From Pseudomonas juntendi (GTDB taxonomy: Bacteria > Pseudomonadota > Gammaproteobacteria > Pseudomonadales > Pseudomonadaceae): 64,000 nucleotides of DNA. Position numbers and translations under genes: made by a program. Below the pieces are notes generated by a model that saw only the letters and a list, made by a program, of their open reading frames with translations, was not told the origin of the DNA and did no database searches. The stretch covers positions 16,948-80,947 of the forward strand of contig NZ_BLJG01000039.1 in the NCBI RefSeq assembly GCF_009932375.1, read 5' to 3'. Below, piece by piece: positions 51,244 through 59,859 of the stretch. Positions within the stretch are counted from its first letter, which is position 1; each line of letters opens with the position of its first letter.

Positions 51244-52299
51244 CTAGCGCTTCATGCACCGTTGATAACGCTCGTCCACCCGCCCTGCAAACCACGCCGT
51301 GGTCAGCTTGCGGGTAATCTTCGGGCTCTTCAGTTCGATTCCCGGCAGCACCGCTCGCGGTAGCGGCTTGCCAGCGGCGGCGTCGGCCAGGGCAAATACC
51401 CCGGCGTACAGCTTGCTGTCCTCGAACGCCAGGCTGTCGCCGTCCTCCAGTTGGCGGCGAATCTGCGGGTTGCGCAGCCCCAGCTTCCCGCCCACTTTGC
51501 GCGCCGCCGTTTCGGTCGCGCCCGGCATGATCGACCCCGGTGCGATCAGGTCGCCGTCCAGCGCCAGGCGCACACCCGTGACCTTGCTCAGCGCCGCTTG
51601 AAACGCCGCATTGCGGCTGGCGTACCAGCCGGCATTGAAATCGGCGAAGCGGTAGAGCGGGCGTTCGTAGCTGGCTGGGTAACCCAACAAGTGGGCGATA
51701 CCGAAGTACATGCCACCGCGCCGGGTGAACACCTCCTGGCGAATGCTGCCGTCATGGCTGTAGGGGTACCCCTGCGCATGCTGTTCGGCAAAGTCGATGC
51801 TGACCTGCATCGGCCCGCCGGTATGCACCGGGTTCAGCCCGCCAAGCAAGGTCCTGCCCAACGGGAGCCGGGCAATGACCTCGTCGTACAATTCGCTCAA
51901 CTGTTTCTCGCTGCGCACTGCCTGTAGCCGCTGCTGGTAGCTTTGGCCGTTGCCAGACGGCGTTTTCAACGCACCATCGATCAGCAGCCTGGGGATGTGC
52001 AGGCGCGCGGCGCGGCGGTCGATTTCTTCTCGGGCGATACGCCCCAGGTTGGGCACCTGTGGGTCGGCCGTGAAGGTCGACTCCTGCTCGGTGACCGCCA
52101 ACACCGCACACAGGTTGCTCTTGCTGGGGGTGATGCGCTGGGCCTCGAAGGCCACCTGGATGTCCTTGGCCCAGCCCTCGCGGTCGCGGGCTTGCGTGGG
52201 CAGCAACCGCAGCAGTTGGGCGCGAACCTCGGCCGGGTCCGCTGCGGGCAATTCTTCGCGGCGCCCAGCGCAACCTTGCAGCAGTACAAGGGCCATCAT
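51244..52299 (-). CDS. DUF1615 lipoprotein
   Basis: 351 aa from the ATG at 52299. Lipobox LLQGC close to the start. The body matches the DUF1615 family: AVTEQESTFTADPQVPNLGRI (in part), a GGPMQVSIDFAEQHA segment, HLLGYPASYERPLYRF and FNAGWYASRNAAF. The Glu in VTEQES and the GGPMQVS motif recall lytic transglycosylases, so peptidoglycan binding is possible. The ORF extends to a CTG at 52326 that overlaps the stop of the upstream hydrolase and would give a longer signal peptide; ATG 52299 gives an unusually short one. Confidence 0.75.
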   Translation of the reverse strand: MMALVLLQGCAGRREELPAADPAEVRAQLLRLLPTQARDREGWAKDIQVAFEAQRITPSKSNLCAVLAVTEQESTFTADPQVPNLGRIAREEIDRRAARLHIPRLLIDGALKTPSGNGQSYQQRLQAVRSEKQLSELYDEVIARLPLGRTLLGGLNPVHTGGPMQVSIDFAEQHAQGYPYSHDGSIRQEVFTRRGGMYFGIAHLLGYPASYERPLYRFADFNAGWYASRNAAFQAALSKVTGVRLALDGDLIAPGSIMPGATETAARKVGGKLGLRNPQIRRQLEDGDSLAFEDSKLYAGVFALADAAAGKPLPRAVLPGIELKSPKITRKLTTAWFAGRVDERYQRCMKR

Positions 52300-52322
52300 G
52301 CCTGCCGCCCATAACCAGCCGT

Positions 52323-52874
52323 TCAGGGCTGTTCACCGACCAGGTAGGTCTTGCTGATGTGGCGGAACAACGGATGCGCCGCACTCCCCATCAGTTCGAA
52401 CAGCACCATTTCCCGGGTCACTACCTGCGCACCGGCTTCGCGCATGCGCGCCAGGCCCGCCGCCTTGCTGGCCGCCGTGCGGCTGTCACAGGCATCTTCG
52501 ACCACGAACACCTGCTTGCCCAGCGCCAGCAGGCCGAGCACGGTCTGCAGCACGCAGACATGGGTTTCCATGCCACACACGATCACCTGTTCACGGGCCA
52601 TCAGGCTGTCGGGCAAGCATTGGGCGGCAACGCAGGAAAAATGGCTTTTCTCCACCACCTGGGCGGCCGGTGCCGCCGCCAGCAACTCGGCCAGGGTGTG
52701 GCCCAGACCCTTGGGGTACTGTTCGGAAATCACCACCGGCAGCTCCAGCTCGGCGGTCGCCGCCAGTAGCCAGCGGGCCCGCGTCCGGGTGCCTTCGGCG
52801 TCGCTCATGGCGCCGATGAGCTTTTCCTGGATGTCGACGACCAGCAGCGTGGCCTTGTGTGGATCGATCAGCAT
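52323..52874 (-). CDS. Isochorismatase-fold cysteine hydrolase (YcaC-like)
   Basis: 183 aa. Catalytic triad D14 (LVVDIQEKL), K76 (VVEKSHFSC) and C107 (GMETHVCVLQ), with the cis-peptide region VIVCGME. Family members hydrolyse amides, nicotinamide or isochorismate; YcaC has no known substrate. ATG at 52874 with AGGGG 9 bases before it. Its stop codon abuts the DUF1615 gene, so the two are probably co-transcribed. Confidence 0.88.
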   Translation of the reverse strand: MLIDPHKATLLVVDIQEKLIGAMSDAEGTRTRARWLLAATAELELPVVISEQYPKGLGHTLAELLAAAPAAQVVEKSHFSCVAAQCLPDSLMAREQVIVCGMETHVCVLQTVLGLLALGKQVFVVEDACDSRTAASKAAGLARMREAGAQVVTREMVLFELMGSAAHPLFRHISKTYLVGEQP

Positions 52875-52931
52875 GCTCTGCCCCTTGCCTGGGAAAAGGC
52901 CTAGCCTCCCCCAGGCAAGCGGTGACGTCAA

Positions 52932-53651
52932 TCAGGCGGACAGGCGCAACGGTTGCAGCGAGGCAGTGAGGGCGTCGAGCACACGGTCTTCATGCTCGTG
53001 GATGAAGAAGTGCCCGCCGGGGAACATCTGCAGCGAAAACTCGCCGTGGGTTTCTTTGCCCCAGGCCCGTAGTTGCTCGTCATTGGCCCGGTCATCAGTG
53101 CCGGCCAGCACATGCAGCGGGCAGCTCAGGGCCGGCCGCTGACGGTAGGCGTAGGTGCCGCACAGCAGGAAATCGGCGCGCAGTGTCGGCAAGGTCAGGC
53201 TCATCAACTCGGCATTGGCCAGCACTTCCTCGGGCGTACCTTGCAGCTCACGCAGCTCGCTGATCAGCTCGGCGTCGGTTTTTGGCTCGCGCCAGTGCCT
53301 GCCATCGTAATCTTCGCGCCGGGTCGGGGCCGCCGTGCCGCAGGCAAACAACGCCAGCGGCGCCGGGCAGCCCAGCGCTTGCAGCTCATGCGCCAGCTCG
53401 AAGGCCAGCAAGGCACCCAGGCTGTGGCCCAGCAACGCATAGGGTGCATTGGCGGCCAGGTGCTGCTCGCTGGCCAGTTGCCGGGCCAGCGCCTGCATGT
53501 CGGTGTGCAGCGGCTCGGCCATGCGTGCGCCGCGCCCGGGCAGCTCCACCGGGCGTACCTGCACCCACGACGGCAGCTTGCGCCGCCAGCGGCTGTAGAC
53601 CATGGCGCTGGCGCCCGAGTAAGGCAGGCACAGCAGGTTCAGTGCGGTCAC
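52932..53651 (-). CDS. Type II thioesterase of pyoverdine synthesis
   Basis: 239 aa with GTG start that overlaps the mbtH stop (GTGA). Alpha/beta hydrolase with [14 protein letters not shown], nucleophile in [13 protein letters not shown], Asp in AGTDDRAN and His in [12 protein letters not shown]. Type II thioesterases clear mis-loaded carrier domains of peptide synthetases. Equivalent to PA2411 (beside mbtH) in P. aeruginosa by position; PvdG is the other pyoverdine thioesterase, so no symbol is given. Confidence 0.87.
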   Translation of the reverse strand: MTALNLLCLPYSGASAMVYSRWRRKLPSWVQVRPVELPGRGARMAEPLHTDMQALARQLASEQHLAANAPYALLGHSLGALLAFELAHELQALGCPAPLALFACGTAAPTRREDYDGRHWREPKTDAELISELRELQGTPEEVLANAELMSLTLPTLRADFLLCGTYAYRQRPALSCPLHVLAGTDDRANDEQLRAWGKETHGEFSLQMFPGGHFFIHEHEDRVLDALTASLQPLRLSA

Positions 53652-53869
53652 TGGGCGGCGGCTTCGGCCATTTTCTGGCGCAGGCTGAGGGGGCGCATGT
53701 CGGTCCACACCTCGTCGATGTACGCCAGGCAGTCCTTTTTCAGGCCACTTTTGCCCACTGCACGCCAGCCGTTGGGGATGGCTTTGTAGTCGGGCCAGAT
53801 CGAGTATTGCTCTTCGTGGTTGACCACTACCTGGAACTGGATATCTTCGCGGTCGAATACAGAAGTCAT
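53648..53869 (-). CDS. MbtH-like protein for non-ribosomal peptide synthesis
   Basis: 73 aa, the family length. Three conserved Trp and the signature [20 protein letters not shown] (20), then [10 protein letters not shown]. It binds adenylation domains of peptide synthetases and helps them fold or act. ATG at 53869 with GGAGACAGG just upstream. First gene of a two-gene unit with the thioesterase, driven by a PvdS-type promoter. The synthetase genes themselves are outside the window. Confidence 0.92.
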   Translation of the reverse strand: MTSVFDREDIQFQVVVNHEEQYSIWPDYKAIPNGWRAVGKSGLKKDCLAYIDEVWTDMRPLSLRQKMAEAAAQ

Positions 53870-53929
53870 TGCCTGTCTCCTTGAATGATGAGTACCGCTG
53901 CGCGCTTGGCGCAGGAGGCTTTCAAGTAG

Positions 53930-53953
53930 ACGTAGCAAGCCGGCGGAAAATTA
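53930..53953 (-). promoter_or_regulatory. Iron-starvation (PvdS-type) promoter of mbtH
   Basis: On the minus strand: TAATT, 16 bases, then CGT. The iron-starvation box of PvdS/PfrI sigma factors is TAAAT-N16/17-CGT, so one base differs. The CGT lies 61 bp upstream of the mbtH ATG. Confidence 0.7.
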
Positions 53954-53961
53954 ACTTCATC

Positions 53962-54363
53962 TCATGCATCGCGCAGCAGGTCGTGGGTATCGAGCAGGCG
54001 GAACGCAACCTCGGGATTGCGTTCCAGCCCGCGGCGGATCGCCGCCGGGATCGCCTGCCGGGTCTTGCGGCACAGCCCGGGCTGGTTATCCAGTTCGATG
54101 ACGATGCCGCGCATGGTCCGCACTTCATTGAAGCCCGGGGCGATGTGCACGCGAATGCCGAGATTGTCGAACAAGCGTTGTTGCAGGCGCTGCAGGTCTT
54201 CAAGGTCTTTCAGGTTTTCCAGGCGCTCGAGCAGGCGCTTTTCTTCCTGGCGGGTCAGCAGGAGGATGCGCTGGGCGGTCTGCGGGTGGTCGGCCAGTTG
54301 TTCGCGGCCACAAATGCAGGCGCCAGGGGGGCAAGGCTGGCGCAACGGTGGAGAGCTGGTCAT
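53962..54363 (-). CDS. Conserved hypothetical protein, 133 aa
   Basis: Not recognised. The N-terminal segment has a Cys cluster (PCPPGACICGRE) that could bind a metal, followed by a basic coiled coil (LTRQEEKRLLERLENLKDLE, 20) and a mixed C-terminal domain with VHIAPGFNEVRTMRGIVIEL (20) and RKTRQAIPAAIRRGLERNPE (20). Soluble. ATG at 54363, no clear ribosome site. It ends just before the mbtH promoter. Confidence 0.6.
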   Translation of the reverse strand: MTSSPPLRQPCPPGACICGREQLADHPQTAQRILLLTRQEEKRLLERLENLKDLEDLQRLQQRLFDNLGIRVHIAPGFNEVRTMRGIVIELDNQPGLCRKTRQAIPAAIRRGLERNPEVAFRLLDTHDLLRDA

Positions 54364-54429
54364 GGGCCAAGCATAGCCAGTTTTTGCGGGTGCTTGTAGA
54401 AGCGGTCTTTTGTCGCCCGTGCCCTGGCT

Positions 54430-55314
54430 TTACAACTGCAGCAAGCGCTCACGCAGGAAGTTCACGAACCCTTGCACCGGCCGCGCCACCTGCCGGTGCT
54501 GCGGGTACACTGCCGACAGCTGCAAAGCTGGCGGCCGCCAGTCATCCAGCACCGTGACCAGGCGCCCATCGGCCAGCGCTTGCCCTACGATGAAGGTCGG
54601 CAGGTAAGTCACACCCATGCCGGCAATCGCCGCGTCCCTTAGGATTTCACCATTGTTCGCGCGCATGCGCCCGGCCACCTGAATCGCCTGGGCCTTGCCA
54701 GCCTGCCGAAACTGCCACTGCACCTGCCGCGAATGCCCATAGGGCAGGCAGTCATGCCCGGCCAGGTCCTCCGGCCTGGCCGGCACACCGCGCGCCGCCA
54801 GGTAGGCCGGGCTCGCGCAGTACACCCGCTGCACATCGGCGATGCGCCGGGCGATCAGGCTGGAGTCCTCCAGCGCGCCAATCCGCAACGCCAGGTCATA
54901 GCCTTCGCCGATCAGGTCCACCGCCCGATCACTGAGGTCCACCTCCACATCCACCTGCGCATGCAACTGCAGGAACTCGGTCAGCAAACAGCCCAGGTGC
55001 GCCATGGCGAACGACAATGGCGCGCTCAGGCGCAAGGTGCCGCGCAAGGCCTGGGCCTGGCCGCTGATGTCGTGCTCCACCTGCTGCACTTCACCGAGCA
55101 GGCGCATGGCCGACTGGTAGTACTGCTGGCCCAGCGGCGTGGCGTCCAGGCGCCGGGTGGAGCGGTTGAGCAGGCGCACGCCCAGGCGCGCTTCGAGTTG
55201 CATCAGGCGCCGGCTCACCGATTGCTTGGACATCCCCAGGCGGTCGGCGGCGGCGGTGAAACTGCCGGCCTCCATCACCTGGGCAAAGATTCGCATGTCT
55301 TCGTAGGGGTTCAT
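54430..55314 (-). CDS. LysR-family regulator
   Basis: 294 aa. N-terminal winged helix of the LysR type (DMRIFAQVMEAGSFTAAADR, 20; GMSKQSVSRRLMQLEARLGV, 20) and a substrate-binding C-terminal half (LRGTLRLSAPLSFA, LALRIGALEDSSLIARRIAD, 20). Divergent from the esterase across 146 bp, so it is the likely regulator of that gene. The ATG at 55314 begins the domain. Confidence 0.9.
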   Translation of the reverse strand: MNPYEDMRIFAQVMEAGSFTAAADRLGMSKQSVSRRLMQLEARLGVRLLNRSTRRLDATPLGQQYYQSAMRLLGEVQQVEHDISGQAQALRGTLRLSAPLSFAMAHLGCLLTEFLQLHAQVDVEVDLSDRAVDLIGEGYDLALRIGALEDSSLIARRIADVQRVYCASPAYLAARGVPARPEDLAGHDCLPYGHSRQVQWQFRQAGKAQAIQVAGRMRANNGEILRDAAIAGMGVTYLPTFIVGQALADGRLVTVLDDWRPPALQLSAVYPQHRQVARPVQGFVNFLRERLLQL

Positions 55315-55460
55315 TGTCTCGCTCTTGGTGACAGTAAAACGCTTTATAGCGGCTTTTTCCCACGAGCGCACCTGCCTAATCTACGCACAGGTCGCAGCGA
55401 TGGCCCAGCAGGCCAGGCAAGACGCCCACCCCCGACACTTGCACAGAAAAGGATTCGCCC

Positions 55461-56480
55461 ATGAATATTGTCCACAAAACACTCACCGCCTCGCTTCTGG
55501 CGCTGTCCGTTTCCAGCGCGTTCGCAGCGGGGAGCCCCGGCGTGGAGCAACGCACCCAGGCCTTCCTCGAAGCCCTGGAGCAAGGCGGCGGCAAGCCACT
55601 GGAGCAACTCAGCCCGAAAGATGCCCGCGCGGTGCTGACCGGCGCCCAGGCCTCGGTCAAGGTTGACCTCTCCGGGATCGAGGTGAAGGAACGCACCATC
55701 GAGGCCGACGGCCAGTCGATCAAGCTACAGGTGGTTCGCCCGGCCAATGTCAAAGGGGCGTTGCCGGTATTCATGTTCTTCCACGGCGGTGGCTGGGTGC
55801 TCGGCGACTTCCCGACCCACCAGCGGCTGATCCGTGACCTGGTGGTTGGCTCTGGGGCAGTGGCGGTGTATGTCGACTACACCCCGTCGCCGGAGGCGCA
55901 CTACCCGACCGCGATCAACCAGGCCTATGCCGCGACCCGCTGGGTGGCCGAGCACGGCCAGCAGATCGGCGTGGATGGCAAGCGGCTGGGCGTGGCTGGC
56001 AACAGCGTCGGTGGCAACATGGCGGCGGTCGTGGCGCTGAAGGCCAAAGAAGCTGGCACCCCGGCCCTGCGCTTCCAGCTGTTGCTGTGGCCGGTGACGG
56101 ACGCCAGCTTCGAAACCGCTTCGTACAAACAGTTTGCCGAAGGGCACTTCCTGACCACCGGCATGATGAAGTGGTTCTGGGACAACTACACCACGGATGC
56201 CAAGGCGCGGGAACAGATCTACGCCGCGCCGCTGCGAGCTACCACCGAACAGTTGCAAGGCTTGCCGCCAGCGCTGGTGCAAACAGCCGAGTTCGACGTG
56301 CTGCGTGATGAAGGTGAGGCCTATGCCCGCAAGCTGAATGCCGCCGGCGTGCCGGTGACCTCGGTGCGCTACAACGGCATGATCCATGACTATGGGCTGC
56401 TCAACCCGCTGAGCCAGGTACCGGCGGTCAAGGCGGCAATGCGCCAGGCTGGCGCCGAACTCAAAGCGCACCTGAACTGA
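55461..56480 (+). CDS. Exported HSL-family alpha/beta hydrolase (esterase)
   Basis: 339 aa. Signal peptide (cleavage near AFA-AGS), then the HSL-type oxyanion motif MFFHGGGWVLGD and nucleophile GNSVGGN, late Asp in QTAEFDVLRDEGE and His in GMIHDYGLLN. A carboxylesterase of the periplasm or outside the cell; substrate unknown. Probably controlled by the divergent LysR protein. Confidence 0.9.
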   Translation: MNIVHKTLTASLLALSVSSAFAAGSPGVEQRTQAFLEALEQGGGKPLEQLSPKDARAVLTGAQASVKVDLSGIEVKERTIEADGQSIKLQVVRPANVKGALPVFMFFHGGGWVLGDFPTHQRLIRDLVVGSGAVAVYVDYTPSPEAHYPTAINQAYAATRWVAEHGQQIGVDGKRLGVAGNSVGGNMAAVVALKAKEAGTPALRFQLLLWPVTDASFETASYKQFAEGHFLTTGMMKWFWDNYTTDAKAREQIYAAPLRATTEQLQGLPPALVQTAEFDVLRDEGEAYARKLNAAGVPVTSVRYNGMIHDYGLLNPLSQVPAVKAAMRQAGAELKAHLN

Positions 56481-56663
56481 GCCCATGCCCGGAAGACCTG
56501 CCCAGGCCCAATCGAGATGTTGGCGCTCGGTCACCTGGGCTTGGCCCGAATGCTGATAAAACTGCCAGTAGCCGCCACTTTTTTCCTGTGCGCAAATTGC
56601 ACCAAAGCCCACGATAGCTATGCGTGCGGCTGTGCTACTCCACTCAGAAAAAGGTGCTCGCCA

Positions 56664-58037
56664 ATGTGGACACGAATAGCCCTGTCGCTTCTAACCCTGG
56701 CAAGTTTGATCGGTTGCGTGTCGCACACGTCCCCTGTGCTGCCTGCCCGTCCGCCCGCGCAGACTCAGGCACTCACAAGCGCAACAGCCAAGTCACAGCA
56801 GTTGATCGAATTGAACAAGCGGGGTGAACAGGCGGTTACGCAACTGAAAGTCTGGTACGACTCGGTCACCGAAGACTGTGGTGGGCCTGACAAACCCAGC
56901 TACCTGTGCAGCGGTTTTGAAATGCGTGCCACCGGTTTCAGCCCAGAATCGCTACCTTGGGACCCGAGCCGCAAGCACTTGGATAAAGGCGCCATAGCGT
57001 TTTCCTGGGTGCGCCGTGACACCAACTTCGGCAGGGCGGCGGAACGCTTCAATGGTTATTTGTTCCCGCCGCTGCAGGCCATCCCGCACGGCAAGCTGCG
57101 CGAGCTCGAAGTACTGTGCACCTTCCCCATCGATGGTGGCACGGACAACCGCGAAACCGCGCAGGGGTGCGGCCCGCATGATGGGTTTGAGAGCACCACG
57201 GATGCGTGCCAGAAGGTCGGCGTGAAGGATGCCGAAGCGTGGTTGGCAACGTACAGCGAAGATGACATCAGAAAATCAAGAGTCTGCGGGTGGGACCTTC
57301 GCGAAGCACCCGCGAACATGAGGGCCCGGTGGTTCGAGATGCCGATAAAAGTCAGGGCAGGTTTGAGCGCCGATGCGTGGATGGGCTACAACGAGATTTT
57401 GCTTCCAGCCTGGCAAGTCGGCGTGGGCGCCAACTTGCCTGTTGTTGCATTTTTCTATGTCGAGGGTCAGACGCAGGCTGGCTTGCTGGCGCAGTTCGAC
57501 CAGTTCCGGTATCACGCAGCGTATGGCCAGGCGGTGCCTGTAATCCGAATCAAGCTGCCCACGGCGAAGGATCAGGTTATGCAGCTAACCTACGATGAGC
57601 AAGACCAAGCGGTAGGTCGCCCCATCGTGACTTCGGAGGTCGATTTCGAGTCCGAGCAGGTCGGTGACCGCAAGGAATTCAAGGTTGACCAGACGACATT
57701 CAAACTACATGGCACGGGTGGGGTCAGCGACGATTCGCACAGCGGCGATGGAAGCGCCATAAAGGCAAAACATCTTACGTTCGACGGTTCAACCGAAATT
57801 CTGCTGCCTGGCACAGGTACCCGCCGCGTAAGTTACGACTGGGGGTGCAGTGATCTATGTACCAGAGATCTCACCTTCACGGACAACCACAAACGGCTCA
57901 GTGACCGTGAAGGTATGCATTATGGGTCCGATGAGCTAACGGTGAACGGCCCTGAAATCCTGCACCTTCACATGGTTGAAGACGGCGAAAATCCGCGCAT
58001 GGTCATCGACAACGTGCACGTTACGCAAGCGCCTTGA
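56664..58037 (+). CDS. Lipoprotein, possible halovibrin-type ADP-ribosyl transferase
   Basis: 457 aa. Lipoprotein signal: SLLTLASLIGC with the lipid Cys near residue 18. The body contains LKVWYDSVTEDCGGPDKPSY (20), YLCSGFEMRATGF, GAIAFSWVRRDTNFGRAAER (20), and SRVCGWDLR. These recall halovibrin (HvnA-type NAD-glycohydrolase/ADP-ribosyl toxins of Vibrio fischeri), from memory and at moderate confidence. A C-terminal all-beta region has several extra cysteines. Third positions look more A/T-rich than in the neighbours and the gene stands alone, which suggests transfer. ATG at 56664 has AAGG upstream. Confidence 0.5.
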   Translation: MWTRIALSLLTLASLIGCVSHTSPVLPARPPAQTQALTSATAKSQQLIELNKRGEQAVTQLKVWYDSVTEDCGGPDKPSYLCSGFEMRATGFSPESLPWDPSRKHLDKGAIAFSWVRRDTNFGRAAERFNGYLFPPLQAIPHGKLRELEVLCTFPIDGGTDNRETAQGCGPHDGFESTTDACQKVGVKDAEAWLATYSEDDIRKSRVCGWDLREAPANMRARWFEMPIKVRAGLSADAWMGYNEILLPAWQVGVGANLPVVAFFYVEGQTQAGLLAQFDQFRYHAAYGQAVPVIRIKLPTAKDQVMQLTYDEQDQAVGRPIVTSEVDFESEQVGDRKEFKVDQTTFKLHGTGGVSDDSHSGDGSAIKAKHLTFDGSTEILLPGTGTRRVSYDWGCSDLCTRDLTFTDNHKRLSDREGMHYGSDELTVNGPEILHLHMVEDGENPRMVIDNVHVTQAP

Positions 58038-58058
58038 GCTTCTGTTTTGCCAGTAGTG

Positions 58059-58090
58059 GCCCTATCGCCGGCTCGCCGGCGTCAGGGGCA
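58059..58090. repeat. REP-like GCCGGC element
   Basis: CCCTATCGCCGGCTCGCCGG then CGTCAGGGG; the core GCCGGC-TC-GCCGGC (58067-58080) matches the core at 63807-63820 (GCCGGC-AA-GCCGGC). It lies between convergent genes. Confidence 0.6.
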
Positions 58091-58101
58091 TCAACCAACA
58101 C

Positions 58102-58395
58102 TCACGGCCCCACCCCTTCAACGATGATCACGTCGGCCTTCGCTACCCCTTGGCGATGGCTGCACGCCTCCTGGTACAGCTCAGACCGGTAACACGCCAC
58201 CGCCTGCGCGTAGGAATCGAATTCGATCACCACGCTACGCTGAGGTGTGGGCCGCCCTTCCAGCGCCTCGCTGCGCCCGCCACGGGCCAGAAAGCGGCCA
58301 CCGAACGCCTGGAAGGCAGCCGGGGCGCGTTGGGTGTATTGCTGGTACTGCTCCGGGTCGGTCACGTCCACATGGGCGATCCAATAGGCCTTCAT
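58102..58395 (-). CDS. DUF1330-family protein
   Basis: 97 aa. DUF1330 dimeric ferredoxin-like fold: KAYWIAHVDVTDPEQYQQYT (20), FGGRFLARGGRSEALEGR, RSVVIEFDSYAQAVACYRSE (20). Function unknown; these proteins resemble small monooxygenases. ATG at 58395 with AGGAGAAGG upstream. Divergent from the ribB-type gene with a 12-bp palindrome between them. Confidence 0.85.
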   Translation of the reverse strand: MKAYWIAHVDVTDPEQYQQYTQRAPAAFQAFGGRFLARGGRSEALEGRPTPQRSVVIEFDSYAQAVACYRSELYQEACSHRQGVAKADVIIVEGVGP

Positions 58396-58429
58396 GCGCC
58401 TTCTCCTGATTAGCCGATACTTGTGTATG

Positions 58430-58441
58430 ATGGTATACCAT
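58430..58441. promoter_or_regulatory. ATGGTATACCAT palindrome between DUF1330 and ribB-type genes
   Basis: Perfect 12-bp palindrome in the 77-bp divergent gap. ATACCATAA recurs at 59704-59712 before the ABC importer. It has the look of a GntR-type operator; the binding protein is unknown. Confidence 0.45.
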
Positions 58442-58472
58442 AAAAATGACACCACCACAGCGAGCGTGCAAC

Positions 58473-59594
58473 ATGGCTTTCAACACCATCGAGGAACTTC
58501 TCGAGGACTACCGGCAAGGCAAGATGGTCCTGCTGGTGGATGACGAGGACCGCGAAAACGAAGGCGACCTGCTGATCGCCGCCGAGCGTTGCGACGCCCA
58601 GGCCATCAACTTCATGGCCCGCGAAGCGCGGGGCCTGATCTGCCTGACCCTGACCGACGATCACTGCCAACGCCTGGGGCTGGAGCAGATGGTACCGGCC
58701 AACGGCAGTGTGTTCAGCACCGCGTTCACCGTGTCGATCGAAGCTGCCACGGGCGTCACTACGGGCATCTCTGCCGCCGACCGGGCACGTACCGTGGCCG
58801 CCGCCATGGCCCCCACGGCCCGCCCCGAAGACCTGGTCCAACCCGGCCATATATTCCCCCTGCGTGCCCGCGAAGGCGGCGTGCTGACCCGCGCCGGCCA
58901 CACCGAAGCGGGTTGCGACCTTGCGCGCCTGGCCGGCTTCAGCCCGGCCTCGGTGATCGTCGAAGTGCTCAACGACGACGGCACCATGGCGCGTCGCCCG
59001 GACCTAGAGGTGTTCGCTGCACGGCATGGCATCAAGATCGGTACCATCGCCGACCTGATCCACTACCGCCTGAGCACCGAGCAGACCATCAAGCGCATCG
59101 GCGAACGTGAACTGCCGACCGTGCATGGCACCTTCCGCCTGGTTACCTATGAAGACCGTATCGAAGGTGGCGTGCACATGGCCATGGTAATGGGCGACAT
59201 CCGCCGCGAGCAGCCAACCCTGGTCAGGGTGCATGTGATCGACCCCCTGCGCGACCTGGTTGGTGCCGAGTACGCCGGCCCCGCCAACTGGACCCTGTGG
59301 GCGGCACTGCAGAAGGTGGCCGAGGAAGGCAGCGGCGTGGTGGTGGTCCTGGCCAACCATGAATCCTCGCAGGCATTGCTGGAGCGGGTACCACAGCTGA
59401 CCCAACCGGTGCGGCCTTACCAGCGCGGGCAGTCCAAGGTCTACTCGGAAGTGGGCACCGGAGCACAAATTCTGCAGGACCTGGGGGTGGGCAAGCTGCG
59501 CCACCTGGGGCCGCCGCTGAAATATGCGGGGCTGGCGGGTTATGAGCTGGAGGTGGTGCAGAGCATTCCCTTTGAGCCAGGCCTGGTGGGCTGA
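58473..59594 (+). CDS. ribB: 3,4-dihydroxy-2-butanone 4-phosphate synthase with inactive GCHII-like domain (RibBX)
   Basis: 373 aa. N-terminal DHBP synthase domain with the acidic metal loop [11 protein letters not shown] and the [14 protein letters not shown] motif; makes the four-carbon precursor of riboflavin. The C-terminal half aligns with GTP cyclohydrolase II, but the zinc-binding Cys residues are gone: where GCHII has VRVHSECLTGDVF this reads [13 protein letters not shown], and no Cys occurs after the first domain. It thus probably has only RibB activity. A second riboflavin gene set would be expected elsewhere. No FMN riboswitch fits in the 77-bp upstream gap. Confidence 0.88.
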   Translation: MAFNTIEELLEDYRQGKMVLLVDDEDRENEGDLLIAAERCDAQAINFMAREARGLICLTLTDDHCQRLGLEQMVPANGSVFSTAFTVSIEAATGVTTGISAADRARTVAAAMAPTARPEDLVQPGHIFPLRAREGGVLTRAGHTEAGCDLARLAGFSPASVIVEVLNDDGTMARRPDLEVFAARHGIKIGTIADLIHYRLSTEQTIKRIGERELPTVHGTFRLVTYEDRIEGGVHMAMVMGDIRREQPTLVRVHVIDPLRDLVGAEYAGPANWTLWAALQKVAEEGSGVVVVLANHESSQALLERVPQLTQPVRPYQRGQSKVYSEVGTGAQILQDLGVGKLRHLGPPLKYAGLAGYELEVVQSIPFEPGLVG

Positions 59595-59603
59595 CGCAGT
59601 GCC

Positions 59604-59637
59604 TTGTAGGCGCGGCCTTGCGTCGCGCCTACAGGGG
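59604..59637. terminator. Hairpin after the ribB-type gene (REP-like)
   Basis: GTAGGCGCG (59606-59614) and CGCGCCTAC (59624-59632) form a perfect 9-bp stem; TACAGGGG at the right edge is shared with P. putida REP elements. Confidence 0.6.
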
Positions 59638-59859
59638 TTCGCGCAAGCATGCAGAGGACAGAGTGATGGCCGGTCGCCTCGTACCTCTTGCCAAAAGTTT
59701 GGAATACCATAATATGATATCCCGTAGACCTTAAATCTGCTGGCCGGCATCCACAACGCCAGATGGCCATCGACACTTTGTTTTAGCTGCTCCCCGAACA
59801 CTATTGGCGGGCGCACCACAAGCCCAGCCTCGAATAACAAAAGCAACGAGGGCGTAACC

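Noticed and set aside
58396..58472. FMN riboswitch before the ribB-type gene
   Set aside because: The gap is only 77 bp and has none of the conserved FMN-aptamer blocks.
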